Shown in pieces: positions 16,690-26,114 of a stretch of 64,000 bases of DNA; position 1 is the first letter of the stretch, and each line of letters opens with the position of its first letter. Position numbers and translations under genes: made by a program. The notes under the pieces were generated by a model, which ran no database searches, was not told the DNA's origin, and saw only the letters and a list, made by a program, of their open reading frames with translations. The stretch is taken from contig NZ_CP146350.1 in NCBI RefSeq assembly GCF_037055355.1, positions 3,867,001-3,931,000 of the forward strand, in the 5' to 3' direction. The stretch is from Streptomyces sp. DG1A-41 (GTDB taxonomy: Bacteria > Actinomycetota > Actinomycetes > Streptomycetales > Streptomycetaceae).

Positions 16690-17733
16690 TCAGCCGCCGC
16701 TCACCAGGAGGCACGACCAGGTGAAGCCCGCGCCGGCGCTCACCACCAGGGCGTAGTCGTCGGGGCCCAGCAGTCGGCGGGTGTGGAGTTCCGCCAGGGT
16801 GGCCGCGGTGTCGCCGGCGCCGAGGTGGCCGGTGTCGGCTCCGGGGCGCAGCAGCTCCGCGCCGGTGAGCTTCGTCAGCAGGGGCGCATAGGCGAGGTCG
16901 ACGGTCTTGCGGCCGAGGCGCGGGGCCACCACGTAACGCAGCGGGACGTCGCCCGTGCCCGTGAGGCCCACGCCCGCCAGGCAGGACTCCACCGCCGCTC
17001 GCAGCGCACCGCCGCTCGCCTCGGTGAACGTCTCCATGCCCTCCGCCTGGAGGTACGCCTTCTTCGTGCGGCGGATGTCGACCCGCGGGCCGAGCGAGCG
17101 GGCGGCCGGGGTGAACGGGTCGTCCCCCCGGTGCATCCGCTCCAGCCGGGGCGCGGCCACCGTCGACAGGGAGTGCAGCACCAGGTCGGCCGGCCTGCCG
17201 CCCTCGCCGCCCGGCAGATGGTGCAGGACCAGGGCCGTGGCCCCGTCGCCGTACGCGATGCCGTAGTCCCCGCTCCACCGGTCGAAGCCCGGCTCGAGGA
17301 AGGCGTCCGCGGTGGTCACCAGGGCGTGGCCGAGGCCGGGCTCGACGAACAGCCGGGCGGCGGCCAGCTCCACGGCCGCCGCACCGCCGTTGCACACCTG
17401 CTGGACGCCGACCGGCACGGCGGCATCGGCGCCCAGCTGGTCGGCGATGAAGTGCGCGGGCGACCACAGGTCGTGGCCCTGGTAGTGGATCCAGGCGTGC
17501 AGCAGGAGGCCCACGGCACGGGCGTCCACGCCCGCCGCCTCGAGCGCACGGCGGCCCGCCTCGACCGCCATCTCGGGCGGCGCCTGGTCGGCCACCGGCA
17601 GCCGGTCACAGCCCAGTTCGCCGGCGGTCTCCTGGTCGACCAGCGCCAGCCCGACGGCCTCCTGCGCGCTCTGCCGCCCTGGGGGCAGCCAGAGCGAGGG
17701 GCCCGAGATGCCGAGCGGGCGGGGCAGCCGCAT
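16690..17733 (-). CDS. KAS III-like acyltransferase, CerJ/DpsC type (second copy)
   Basis: A 347-residue paralogue of the protein at 2672, sharing the N-terminal plan, a PPEMAVEAGRRAL segment, the nucleophile Cys in VQQVCNGGAAAVEL near residue 112, and IRRTKKAYL. HQAN is again absent, replaced by VAPRLGRKTV. The two proteins probably have related but distinct acyl-transfer roles. The ATG overlaps the stop of the cupin gene (TGATG on the minus strand), so the two genes are coupled. It converges on the SARP gene across the 38-bp repeat block. Confidence 0.87.
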   Translation of the reverse strand: MRLPRPLGISGPSLWLPPGRQSAQEAVGLALVDQETAGELGCDRLPVADQAPPEMAVEAGRRALEAAGVDARAVGLLLHAWIHYQGHDLWSPAHFIADQLGADAAVPVGVQQVCNGGAAAVELAAARLFVEPGLGHALVTTADAFLEPGFDRWSGDYGIAYGDGATALVLHHLPGGEGGRPADLVLHSLSTVAAPRLERMHRGDDPFTPAARSLGPRVDIRRTKKAYLQAEGMETFTEASGGALRAAVESCLAGVGLTGTGDVPLRYVVAPRLGRKTVDLAYAPLLTKLTGAELLRPGADTGHLGAGDTAATLAELHTRRLLGPDDYALVVSAGAGFTWSCLLVSGG

Positions 17734-18230
17734 CACTCGCCCCCGCGAGCCGCGTCCGTGCCGGTCGTGTCGCAGCCCGGGCCCGGGGCGGGCACGGTCG
17801 GGGCGGTGGCGTCCTTGGGGATGATGTCGACGACGTACAGCTCCACCGGCTCGGTGCCGTTGTTGACGCCCATGTGCACGGTGTCCGGGCCCACGGGCTC
17901 CACGAGCGACTCGCCGGGGCCGTACTCCCGCACCGAGCAGTCCGCGCCCTCGATGCGGGTGAAGGTGCCGGAGTTGATGACGGCGATCTCCTCGCCGACG
18001 TGGTAGTGCCAGCCCGTCGAGGCGCCCGGCTGCACCACCGCCTTGCGGTAGAGCACCTTGCGGTCTCCGTCGGCCTTGATCTTGAAGGGCGCCGAGGTGA
18101 CGCCCTGGCTCAGGACGACCGCGCTCACCGGCGGCACCTCGGCCTGGGCGACGGGCTGGACGACGAATCCGGCGCCGAGCGTCACCGCGGCGACGGCACC
18201 GGCAGTTACGACCTTGCTCTTGCTGACCAC
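17733..18230 (-). CDS. secreted or membrane-anchored cupin-domain protein
   Basis: A 165-residue protein beginning at GTG 18230, eight bases after GGAGG. Residues 1-30 form a signal peptide with a basic end, a hydrophobic stretch TAGAVAAVTLGAGFVV and a possible AQA cleavage site. The rest is a single cupin barrel: metal-binding GWHYHVGEE near residue 80 and VHMGVNNG near 115. Cupins of this kind include dioxygenases, isomerases and simple binding proteins; the function here is not determinable. Translational coupling to the KAS III-like gene suggests a shared pathway. A second, longer start at 18251 lacks a ribosome site. Confidence 0.8.
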   Translation of the reverse strand: MVSKSKVVTAGAVAAVTLGAGFVVQPVAQAEVPPVSAVVLSQGVTSAPFKIKADGDRKVLYRKAVVQPGASTGWHYHVGEEIAVINSGTFTRIEGADCSVREYGPGESLVEPVGPDTVHMGVNNGTEPVELYVVDIIPKDATAPTVPAPGPGCDTTGTDAARGGE

Positions 18231-18364
18231 GGTAGGTATTCCTCCGCTCACGGGAACCGGTCTCCGTGGTCATGTGTATCAGAGCATTGTCACAGGATCG
18301 AGCCCTGTCTTGACTTCCCATACAGGTCTCTTGTGGTTCTCCAGTGGTTCTCGTGCGGTCCTCC

Positions 18365-19240
18365 TCAACCGGCCTCGACCAGCGAGATCCTGCCCTTGCG
18401 GGCGTCCCGGCCCAGCAGTTCCATGACCCGCTCGCGGGTGTCCGTACCGGCCTGCGCCGTGTGCAGCATCAGCCGGACGCCCGGCCGGTCGGGGATCTGC
18501 AGCACCGAGTGCTCGAAGATCAGGCACCCCGCCCGCGGATGGTCGATGGCCTTCACGCCCCGGTTGGCCGCCGTGATCTCGTAACGCGACCACAGCTCGG
18601 CGAACTCCGCGCTCTCCTCGGTCAGCCGGTCCGAGATCCGGGTGAACTCCGGGTCGTCGGGGTAGCGGGCCGCGTCCCGGCGGAACTCGGACACCAGACC
18701 GGGGGCGATCTCCTCCCCATAACGGTGGCGGGCCCGGAAGGCGGGGTTGGTGAAGAAGGCCACCAGACAGTTGGTGTTGCCCTCGCGGAACCCGAAGACC
18801 AGCTCCGCGGCCCGGTTGGTCCCCGCGATGTTCCAGCACCGGTCGATGACGTACGCCGGGCTCGGCATCCAGCCCTCCAGCAGGGCCGTCAGCTGCGCGG
18901 TGCCGGGGGAGTCGTCCGCCGTGCGCCGCGGCGGGTTCATGCCCACCAACTGGTAGAGGTGGTCCCGCTCCACGGCGTCGAGGCGCAGCGTCCTGCAGAC
19001 GGCGTCCAGGACCTGCTCCGACACCTTGATGTCCCGGCCCTGTTCGAGCCACGTGTACCAGGAGGCGCCGATGCCGGCGAGCATCGCGACCTCCTCCCGG
19101 CGCAGGCCCGGTGTGCGCCTGCGCGCCCCCGGCGGAAGCCCCACGTCCTCGGGCCGGAGACGCTCCCGGCGGGTGCGCAGGAACTGCCTGAGTTCCTCGC
19201 GTCGACGGGATTCCCGTACTGCGTTGAGGCTGGTGGTCAT
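18365..19240 (-). CDS. XRE-family regulator with MmyB-like ligand-binding domain
   Basis: A 291-residue regulator. Residues 10-75 hold an HTH of the XRE type (RTPGLRREEVAMLAGIGASWYTWLEQGR) and residues 100-270 the PAS-like MmyB domain (WNIAGTNRAAELVFGF, then LMLHTAQAGT). MmyB-type domains bind fatty acid-like ligands. It is divergent from the MFS exporter at 19298, separated by 57 bases, which indicates local control of that pump and the aldo/keto reductase behind it. The ATG at 19240 matches the family N-terminus. Confidence 0.9.
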   Translation of the reverse strand: MTTSLNAVRESRRREELRQFLRTRRERLRPEDVGLPPGARRRTPGLRREEVAMLAGIGASWYTWLEQGRDIKVSEQVLDAVCRTLRLDAVERDHLYQLVGMNPPRRTADDSPGTAQLTALLEGWMPSPAYVIDRCWNIAGTNRAAELVFGFREGNTNCLVAFFTNPAFRARHRYGEEIAPGLVSEFRRDAARYPDDPEFTRISDRLTEESAEFAELWSRYEITAANRGVKAIDHPRAGCLIFEHSVLQIPDRPGVRLMLHTAQAGTDTRERVMELLGRDARKGRISLVEAG

Positions 19241-19297
19241 AAACCCAGGATAAGTACGGGCTCCCCGCGGCGGGTTGGGCATTGCGAGCCTCGACCC

Positions 19298-20767
19298 ATG
19301 ACTTCCGATCCCGTCAACTCGCCCGCCAAGGCGCGTTTCACCACGCGCCAGTGGCTCATCATCGCCCTGCTGTGCGGCGCGCAGTTCATGCTCGCCCTGG
19401 ACTTCTCCATCCTCAGCGTCGCGCTCCCCGTCCTCGGCAAAGACCTCGGCTTCGCGCTGAGCGACCTCCAGTGGGTGGTCACCGCGTTCGCCCTGCCGTC
19501 CGGCGGCCTGCTGCTGCTCTTCGGCCGGGCCGCCGACCTGTACGGCCGCCGCAACTGGTTCATCGCCGGCATGGTCCTGTTCACGGTCGCCTCCCTGGCC
19601 GGCGGCCTGGCCCCCACGCCCGGCTTCCTGCTCGCCGCCCGCGCGGCCCAGGGCGTCGCGGCCGCCATGCTGACCCCGGCGGCGATGTCCCTGCTGACGA
19701 CCAGCTTCCCGGAGGGCCCGCAGCGCGACCGCGCGCTCGGCATCAACGGCGCCCTGCTGTCGCTCGGTTTCCTCTCCGGCGTGGTGCTCGGTGGTGTCAT
19801 CACCGACCTGACCAGCTGGCGCGTCACGCTCTTCATCAGCGTCCCGGTCGGCCTCGTCGCCTCGATCGCCGCCCCGGTCCTGATCAAGGAGAGCCGCAGC
19901 GAGGAGACGCCGCGGCTGGACGTCCTCGGCGCGATCACCGTCACCGGCGGCCTCCTGTCGGTCATCTACGGCATCACCTCGGCCGAGCGCAACGGCTGGG
20001 ACGCCGGCACCACCCTGTCCGCCCTCGCCGCCGGTGTGGTGCTGCTGATCGCCTTCTTCGCCGTCGAGTCGCGGGTCGCCGCGCCACTCGTCGACCTGAA
20101 CGTGCTGCGCCGCCGTACGGTCAGCTGGGGCAACACCACCGGCCTGATCACCTTCGCGATGATGACCGGCATGGTCTTCCTGCTCACCCTGTACATGCAG
20201 CAGGTGCGCGGGATGACGCCGCTGAACGCCGGGTTCACGTTCGCCGCGCTGGGCATCGCGGCCGTCCTCGGCGGTGCCTTCGCGGCCCGGATCATCGGCG
20301 CCATCGGCGTCCACCGGGCGCTGGTGTACGGCCTGCTGCTGCAGGCGGCGAGCACGGCCGTGCTCTTCTTCCTCGACACCGGCGACGCCGGCATGCCGCT
20401 GCTGCTGGTGGCCACCGCGACGGGCGGCTTCGGCCACCTCCTCGCGGTCGTCGGCTACATGATCACCGCGACCTCGGGCCTGCCGGACCACGAGCAGGGC
20501 CTGGCCACGGGTCTGGCCTACACCGGTCAGCAGCTCGGCGTCACCGTCGGCACCCCGGTCCTCGCCACGGTCGCCGCGGCCGGTATGGACGCCTCCGGCG
20601 GCAGCGGTCCCGCCGCGGTCCTGGACGGGGTGCGCTACGGCCTGCTGACCGCCGCGGGCGCGCTGCTCGTCGCGGGCCTGGTCGCCATCGCGTTCCTGCG
20701 GCCCCGGCAGACCGCCCCGAGCCCCGCCCCGGCGCTCGACGAGCAGGTCACGGCCGACGCCCGCTGA
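19298..20767 (+). CDS. MFS transporter, DHA2/14-TM type
   Basis: A 489-residue membrane protein with about 14 predicted segments. It begins with a short cytosolic end and LIIALLCGAQFMLALDFSIL, has the MFS loop FGRAADLYGRRNWF, and a LGFLSGVVLGGVITD antiporter-like motif. It probably exports a small toxic compound. The gene is divergent from the XRE/MmyB regulator and is followed after 22 bases by an aldo/keto reductase, a typical detoxification unit. Confidence 0.92.
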   Translation: MTSDPVNSPAKARFTTRQWLIIALLCGAQFMLALDFSILSVALPVLGKDLGFALSDLQWVVTAFALPSGGLLLLFGRAADLYGRRNWFIAGMVLFTVASLAGGLAPTPGFLLAARAAQGVAAAMLTPAAMSLLTTSFPEGPQRDRALGINGALLSLGFLSGVVLGGVITDLTSWRVTLFISVPVGLVASIAAPVLIKESRSEETPRLDVLGAITVTGGLLSVIYGITSAERNGWDAGTTLSALAAGVVLLIAFFAVESRVAAPLVDLNVLRRRTVSWGNTTGLITFAMMTGMVFLLTLYMQQVRGMTPLNAGFTFAALGIAAVLGGAFAARIIGAIGVHRALVYGLLLQAASTAVLFFLDTGDAGMPLLLVATATGGFGHLLAVVGYMITATSGLPDHEQGLATGLAYTGQQLGVTVGTPVLATVAAAGMDASGGSGPAAVLDGVRYGLLTAAGALLVAGLVAIAFLRPRQTAPSPAPALDEQVTADAR

Positions 20768-20789
20768 GACCGAGAGGATCCCGATCCCC

Positions 20790-21824
20790 ATGCGTATGCG
20801 CTATCTGGGCCGCACCGGCCTCCAGGTCTCCGAGATCTGCCTCGGCACCATGACGTTCGGCGGCCGCCACGGCTTCCAGCACATGGGACAGCTCACCACC
20901 ATCGAGGCCCGGCGGCTCGTCCACCTGAGCATGGACGCGGGCGTCAACTTCTTCGACACCGCCGACATGTACTCCGCGGGCCAGGCGGAGGAGGTCCTCG
21001 GCGCGGCCCTCGGCAACCGGCGCGACGACGTGATCATCGCGACGAAGGTGCGCTGGCAGATGCCCGACGGCAGCAGCGGCCCGAACGACCGCGGACTGTC
21101 CCGGCACCACATCGTGCGCTCGGTCGAGGCCAGTCTGCGCCGTCTGGGCACCGACCACATCGACCTGTACCAGACGCACGGCTGGGACGGCCGCACCCCG
21201 TGGGAGGAGACCCTGCGGGCGCTGGACGACCTGGTGCGTTCCGGCAAGGTCCGCTACGTGGGCGCCTCGAACCTGACGTCCTGGCAGCTCACCCGGGCCC
21301 TGGCGGCCAGTGAGCGGCTGGGTCTGGAGCGGTTCGCCTCACACCAGATCCAGTACAGCCTGGCCGCCCGCGAGGTCGAGTGGGAGCTGCTGCCCATGGC
21401 CGAGGCCGAGGGTGTGGGCGTCATGGTGTGGAGCCCGCTGGCCGGCGGTCTGCTCAGCGGACACCAGGAGCGGGACGCCACACCGCCGCCGGGCACACGG
21501 CGGGCGGTGGGCTGGTTCGAGCCGGTCGATCCCGAGCGCACGTTCGACACCATCGACGTGCTTCGCAAGATCGCCGAGGAGCGGCGGGTGACCCCGGCCC
21601 AGGTGGCGCTGCGCTGGGCGCTGGAGGGGCGCGGCGTCACATCGGTCGTCATCGGTGCCCGCAACGAACGCCAGCTCACCGACAACCTGGCCGCCACGGC
21701 CTGGTCGCTCACCCCCGAGGAGCGCGCCGCGCTCGACGAGGTCAGCGCCCCGCCGCTGCCGTACCCCTACTGGCACCAGGACTACTGCGACGCCGAACGC
21801 GTCAGGGAGCCCGGTGCGCAGTGA
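20790..21824 (+). CDS. aldo/keto reductase
   Basis: A 344-residue NADPH-dependent reductase of the YhdN/KCNAB-like branch. The Asp-Tyr pair is in [15 protein letters not shown], the Lys in IIATKVRW, the His in [10 protein letters not shown], and the cofactor site in [21 protein letters not shown] lies upstream of the ATG. It is in one operon with the MFS pump at 19298, suggesting that the two handle the same carbonyl-containing compound. Confidence 0.9.
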   Translation: MRMRYLGRTGLQVSEICLGTMTFGGRHGFQHMGQLTTIEARRLVHLSMDAGVNFFDTADMYSAGQAEEVLGAALGNRRDDVIIATKVRWQMPDGSSGPNDRGLSRHHIVRSVEASLRRLGTDHIDLYQTHGWDGRTPWEETLRALDDLVRSGKVRYVGASNLTSWQLTRALAASERLGLERFASHQIQYSLAAREVEWELLPMAEAEGVGVMVWSPLAGGLLSGHQERDATPPPGTRRAVGWFEPVDPERTFDTIDVLRKIAEERRVTPAQVALRWALEGRGVTSVVIGARNERQLTDNLAATAWSLTPEERAALDEVSAPPLPYPYWHQDYCDAERVREPGAQ

Positions 21825-21839
21825 CGGGTGCCCCACCCA

Positions 21840-21945
21840 CCACCCCACCATCCACATCCGCGACTCCAAGAACAAGGACGCCGCCCGCCTGGCATTTACT
21901 GACGGCGCCTGGTCCGAATTCCTGGAGTTCGCGGTGGGACGCTGA
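21840..21945 (+). pseudogene. DUF397 C-terminal remnant
   Basis: Codons ending at the TGA 21943-21945 read IHIRDSKNKDAARLAFTDGA WSEFL in two runs, the typical C-terminal half of DUF397 proteins (RDSK, then a FT.. W..F core). The N-terminal WR.S.S half is missing and the frame upstream belongs to the end of the aldo/keto reductase region. It is probably the remains of a regulatory cassette, like the intact one at 48.2-50.0 kb. Confidence 0.6.
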
Positions 21946-21948
21946 GTC

Positions 21949-22089
21949 TCAGTTTTGGGCGGGGGCCGTTTCAGGGTCAGGAGTCGTGTCGTTCTCCTCG
22001 GCCTCCGCCCGCTCCTTCTTCAGAGCGAGTTCCCGGGCCAGGGCCTCCGAGTACAGCCTCATTTCCGCTTCTTTGCGCTCGTCGAACAC
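21949..22089 (-). CDS. small charged protein of unknown function
   Basis: From GTG 22089, six bases after a near-perfect AAAGGAGG, the frame gives 46 residues. It has one amphipathic helix rich in Glu, Lys and Ala (RKEAEMRLYSEALARELALK) and an acidic Pro/Thr tail. No family is recognised. The ribosome site is the main support. A longer frame extends upstream to 22290 but adds a proline-rich low-complexity stretch with no signal. It is convergent with the DUF397 remnant. Confidence 0.55.
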   Translation of the reverse strand: MFDERKEAEMRLYSEALARELALKKERAEAEENDTTPDPETAPAQN

Positions 22090-22359
22090 CGATGCCTCCT
22101 TTGAATGCAGGGGTGTTGAGGGTGAAAGAGGGGGACCGGTCAGGCGGAAGTGCGCTGGAACCGGGAACGGCAGTGGCCCGGGAGTGAGTGTGCCGACTGG
22201 TGGTGGGGTTCGTCGGGAATCAGCCGCCGCACCATCGTCATCGCACACCTCCCAAAACAACTCGACCAGACCACAAGCCTCTTGGCTCAAAGATTACCCC
22301 ACCACGACGCGATACGTCACGGTCGGATTACAACCGCACACAGCTCATTCGCATGCTGT

Positions 22360-24866
22360 TCACCCGGCGAGGACCGACTCCAGTACCGCACGGTCGGTAT
22401 CCGAAAGGCGTTCCAGCGCCCCGGAGTCCAGTTCGCAAATCCCTTCCACGTCAGCCCGTGCCTCCGTAGGCCGGCCCATCGCCGCGAACAGTACGGCGCG
22501 GCGGCACAACGCCCAGACATACCCTGGCCGGAGTTCCACCGCCCGGTTCAGGTCGGCGAGTGCCTCCGCGTGGCGGCCGAGGTTGGCGAGGGATGCGCCC
22601 CGGCTCGCGTACGCCGAGGTGTAGGCGGGGTCCAGCGACAGCGCACGGTCGAGGTCGGCGACAGCCTCCTCGTCGCGGCCCGCGGCGCGCAGCGCGTCGC
22701 CGCGTTCGCAGCGGGCCCAGGGCCAGTCGGGGTTCAGGGCGAGGGCGTGGTCGAGGTCGGCCAGTTGGCGTCGGGGGTCGCCCAGCGCGCGCCAGACCCT
22801 GGCGCGGCGGGCGAGCGCCCAGGCGTAGTCCGGCTTGAGGTCCAGTGCCCGGCCCAGGTCAAAGAGGGCGGCGTCCAGGTCTCCGCGGCGTTCGTGCGTG
22901 GCTCCCCGGGAGGCCCAGGCGAACTCGTTGGCCGGGTCGAGGCGGATCCCTTCGCTCAGGTCCCGGATGGCCTCGGCGTGGTGCCGGGCGAGCCGGTGGT
23001 GTTCGCCGCGCAGGGCGACGTACCAGGAGTTGCCCGGCTCCAGCGCGACGGCCCGGTCCAGGTCGGCGATCGCCGCCTCGTCGTCGCCCAGCTCCCTGCG
23101 GATTCCGGCCCGTTGACGGTAGGCGACGGCCAGCTCCGGATCCAGCGCGACGGCCCGGTCGTACTCGGCGAGCGCCTGCGCGTACGCGGCCTGTCCGCGC
23201 AGCTCGTCCCCCGTACGACCCGGGCCCGGGCCTGGGTCGGCGCGTCGAGCACCGCGCGGCGCAGGAGCAGCCCGAGTGCGGTGGTGACACCCTCCGCGTC
23301 GAGTGCCGCCGTCAGATCGGTGCCCCACCCGGCCACCGCCGCCACGTCCGCGTCCTGGCCCGCGTCCACCAGCACGCGCGCCCACTGCGCGGCCACGCCG
23401 GCACCGGCTTCGCAGGCGTGGACGAAGTCCCGCAGCGCCTGCGGCAGCGCGTCCCGCTCACCCGCGCAGAGCAGGTGGTACACCTCGGCCAGGCGCAGGC
23501 TCCGCCACGTCTCGTCGGCCAACGGCTCGGCCCCGCCGGCCTCGGTCTCCTCCCGCCAGCCGCCGAACGTCCGCGCCAGGCGCCGCTGCCGTTCGGCCCA
23601 TCCGCGGGGCGACCGGCTCCGTTCCGCGCGCAGCATCGGTGCCCGTACGACGTCGTGGAAACGCAGTCGTCCCCCGCCCTGCTCGCCGACGAACGGCATG
23701 CTCCGCAACCACTCGTAGAGCGGCTCCAGTTGCTCCTCCGGGCAGTCGCTGACCGCCCGGAACACGTCCGCGTCCAGCCATCTCGGCAGGGCGCAGGACA
23801 GTGCTGCCGCTCGGCGTGCCGGGTCCCGCTCCCATTTCAGGAAACGTTCCACCGCCGTGGCGCTCGGGTCGCCCACGTCGTCCGGGTCGGCGGGGCGGGA
23901 CTCGGCGAGGGTGGAGACCAGGACGGGAAGGCCGCCGGTGAGGCGCAGGACCTCCTCGACGACCGGTTCGGCGGTCACGCCCTTGCCGGCGAGCAGGCCG
24001 CGTGCCTCCGCCTCGGTGAAGGGGGACAGTGGGACGTCCGTCATGAAGTCCCTCAGGCCGCCCCAGAGGGCCGTGTCCCAGGGGCGCTGGCCCGCCGTGA
24101 CCACAACGGCCGTGGCCGGCATGGCGCCGTGGCGGTCGGTGGTCATCGTCTCGTGCAGCCAGTGGTCCAGATACGGGGCCGTCCGCTCGTAGGTGTCGAG
24201 GAAGAGGACGATCCAGGGGGCCGAGGTGGCGGCCTGAGAGAGTTCGCGCAGGAGCACCGGGGTGAGCACCTGCTCCGGGGCGAAGACCAGCCGCACGTCC
24301 TCGTGGTCGCGGAAGCGGGCGAACACGCTCTCCCGGAACCGGTCGACCCCGCCCGCGAGTTGGTCGGAGTCGAGCAGGCCCGCGAGGGGGCCGACCACCG
24401 GGACCATCCCCAGCGCGACCACCCCGGCCCGGGCCGCCACCCTCCCGCCCGCCGACGGACCCGCGTCCTCAGCCTGCGCGTCCAGTGCGGCGAGCGCGGC
24501 CAGCTCCGCCTCGTGCCTGCGTTCGTCGTGGGCGGCGAGCATGCGGTCGAGTTCCTTCAACCGGCGGCCCTGCGCGGCGAACTGGCGGCTGATCTCCCTC
24601 ATGACCACCGGCACGCTGCCGCAGCTGTCGTCCACGTACGCGGTCAGCGCGCCCTGTTCGCGGGCGATCTGTTCCCACTCCCGCAGGAGGAAGGTCTTCC
24701 CGACGCCCGCGTTGCCGTGCACGTGGAAGCGGAAGCGGTGGCGTTCGTCGTGCGGAGGAGTGTCGAAGTTCGCTCGGAACAGGGCCCGTTCAGCGGCCCG
24801 GCCGACGAAACCGGCCCGGGTCCGCTGCCGTATCAGGTCCTGCATCGACGGTCTCGCCTGCGCCAT
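22360..24866 (-). pseudogene. P-loop NTPase with C-terminal TPR repeats, frameshifted near 23210
   Basis: The first part (from 24866 or ATG 24905) is an AAA/STAND-like NTPase: FVGRAAERALF near residue 20, Walker A HGNAGVGKT near 50, and Walker B-like WIVLFLDTYE near 215. Around 23208-23212 the frame breaks. The next frame continues with at least seven TPR units, for example YAQALAEYDRAVALDPELA, ending at 22360. One extra base in the C5 run would restore a protein of about 835 residues. Such proteins act as signal-transduction or defence switches whose TPR part senses partners; no effector domain is visible. I favour ATG 24866, which follows GAGGGG. The break may be a sequence error. Confidence 0.72.
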
Positions 24867-24946
24867 CCGTACGTCCCCTCGCCCCGCCTCGGCTTCCGTC
24901 GTCATTCTGTCGCGTCGGCGGCCGCCGCTCGGGAAGAATGATCGGC

Positions 24947-25462
24947 ATGGCCACCTCCTCAACATCACGCCGCGGCGCGCTGCCTCTCGCCGCCGCCCTG
25001 CTCACCGCCTCCGTCGCCCTCTACATGGCGCTGGTCGCGTTCGGGAACATCACCGACTTCGGCACCAACCAGCAGTTCGTCCGGCATGTGCTGGCCATGG
25101 ACACCACGTTCAAGGACGAGGACCTGATGTGGCGGGCCGTGACGAGCACGGGACTTCAGGACGCCGCCTACGTCGCGATCATCGTCTGGGAGACCGTCGC
25201 CGCGCTCGTCCTCATATACGGGACCTGGCTGTGGGCCAGACGTGATCAGCGGCAGGCCCGGCGGATGTCCACGTACGGGCTGCTGATGGTGCTGCTGCTG
25301 TTCGGCGCCGGGTTCATCGCGATCGGCGGTGAGTGGTTCTCCATGTGGCAGTCGAAGAGCTGGAACGGGCTGGACGCGGCGACCCGCGTGTTCCTGTTCA
25401 GCGGGCTCGTACTGATCGTCAACCACCTGCCGTCCCCGGCGGCGGAGAAGACGACTGGCTGA
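24947..25462 (+). CDS. DUF2165 small integral membrane protein
   Basis: A protein of about 171 residues with four predicted membrane segments: LPLAAALLTASVALYMALVA, AAYVAIIVWETVAALVLIYG, LLMVLLLFGAGFIAIGGEW and VFLFSGLVLIVNHL. The ITDFGTNQQFVRHVLAMDTT loop after the first segment is characteristic of DUF2165. The function is unknown. An in-frame ATG at 24938 is possible, but the one at 24947 is better spaced from GGAAGA. It is divergent from the P-loop/TPR gene. Confidence 0.82.
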   Translation: MATSSTSRRGALPLAAALLTASVALYMALVAFGNITDFGTNQQFVRHVLAMDTTFKDEDLMWRAVTSTGLQDAAYVAIIVWETVAALVLIYGTWLWARRDQRQARRMSTYGLLMVLLLFGAGFIAIGGEWFSMWQSKSWNGLDAATRVFLFSGLVLIVNHLPSPAAEKTTG

Positions 25463-25470
25463 CCCGGCCG

Positions 25471-26037
25471 CTACTTGACCACGGTCACCGTCGTGCCGAC
25501 CGTGCCGAACGCCCACAGTGCCGTGCCGTCCGCCTTCCGCATCCTGACTCCGCCCGTCTTGGCGCCGGAGTCGGCGGGAGGCGGCGAGGCGCCGTCGACC
25601 GCGTTGGAGAAGGCGACGGAGACACCGGACTTCGCGGTGAAGTAGAGGACGTGCTCGATCTGGACGCCGTCCGAGCCGGTCGTGGCCTGGTTGCGGGACG
25701 ACACCGTGTACGAGCCGGGGTCGGGGCTGACCGTGCCCGGCCACACGGTGAACGTACGGCGGGTCGACTCGCTCGCGTCGACCAGCCACACCCGCTTCTC
25801 GCCGAGGGAGTAGACGATGCGCCGGCCGGTGCCGGAGCCGTCGGGCACCCGGGCCGGGACGGACGCGGTGGGGGTGGGCTGCGCGCCCGCCGACGCCGTG
25901 GTGCTCGGCTTGGCCGAGGTGGCGGTGGGGTGCGGGCCCCGGTCCGCCTGCACGGCCAGGACCGTCACCGCGGCTATCGCTCCCACGGTCAGCCCGGTCA
26001 CCCAGGCCCACGAAGGAAGTCGGGCAGGCACGGGCAC
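25471..26037 (-). CDS. membrane-anchored YkuD-like protein lacking the catalytic Cys
   Basis: A 188-residue protein with one N-terminal membrane anchor (WVTGLTVGAIAAVTVLAV), a Thr/Pro/Ala linker, then a globular domain from about residue 70. That domain resembles L,D-transpeptidase (YkuD): RIVYSLGEKRVWLVD, PGSYTVSSR and a final VGTTVTVV strand. The catalytic SHGC(V/I)R motif is replaced by KTGGVRM, so the nucleophilic Cys is missing and transpeptidation is unlikely. It may bind peptidoglycan. GAGGAG lies six bases before the GTG start. It converges on the DUF2165 gene, nine bases away. Confidence 0.62.
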   Translation of the reverse strand: MPVPARLPSWAWVTGLTVGAIAAVTVLAVQADRGPHPTATSAKPSTTASAGAQPTPTASVPARVPDGSGTGRRIVYSLGEKRVWLVDASESTRRTFTVWPGTVSPDPGSYTVSSRNQATTGSDGVQIEHVLYFTAKSGVSVAFSNAVDGASPPPADSGAKTGGVRMRKADGTALWAFGTVGTTVTVVK

Positions 26038-26114
26038 GCATCTCCTCAGTCACGGGACCCCGCGGAACGGGGGTTCCGATCATCGTACTGCGAGCCTGCC
26101 GCTCCCCAGGCGGC

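Noticed and set aside
22090..22290. Upstream extension of the small charged protein
   Set aside because: The added stretch is proline-rich and unsupported, whereas GTG 22089 has an almost perfect ribosome site.
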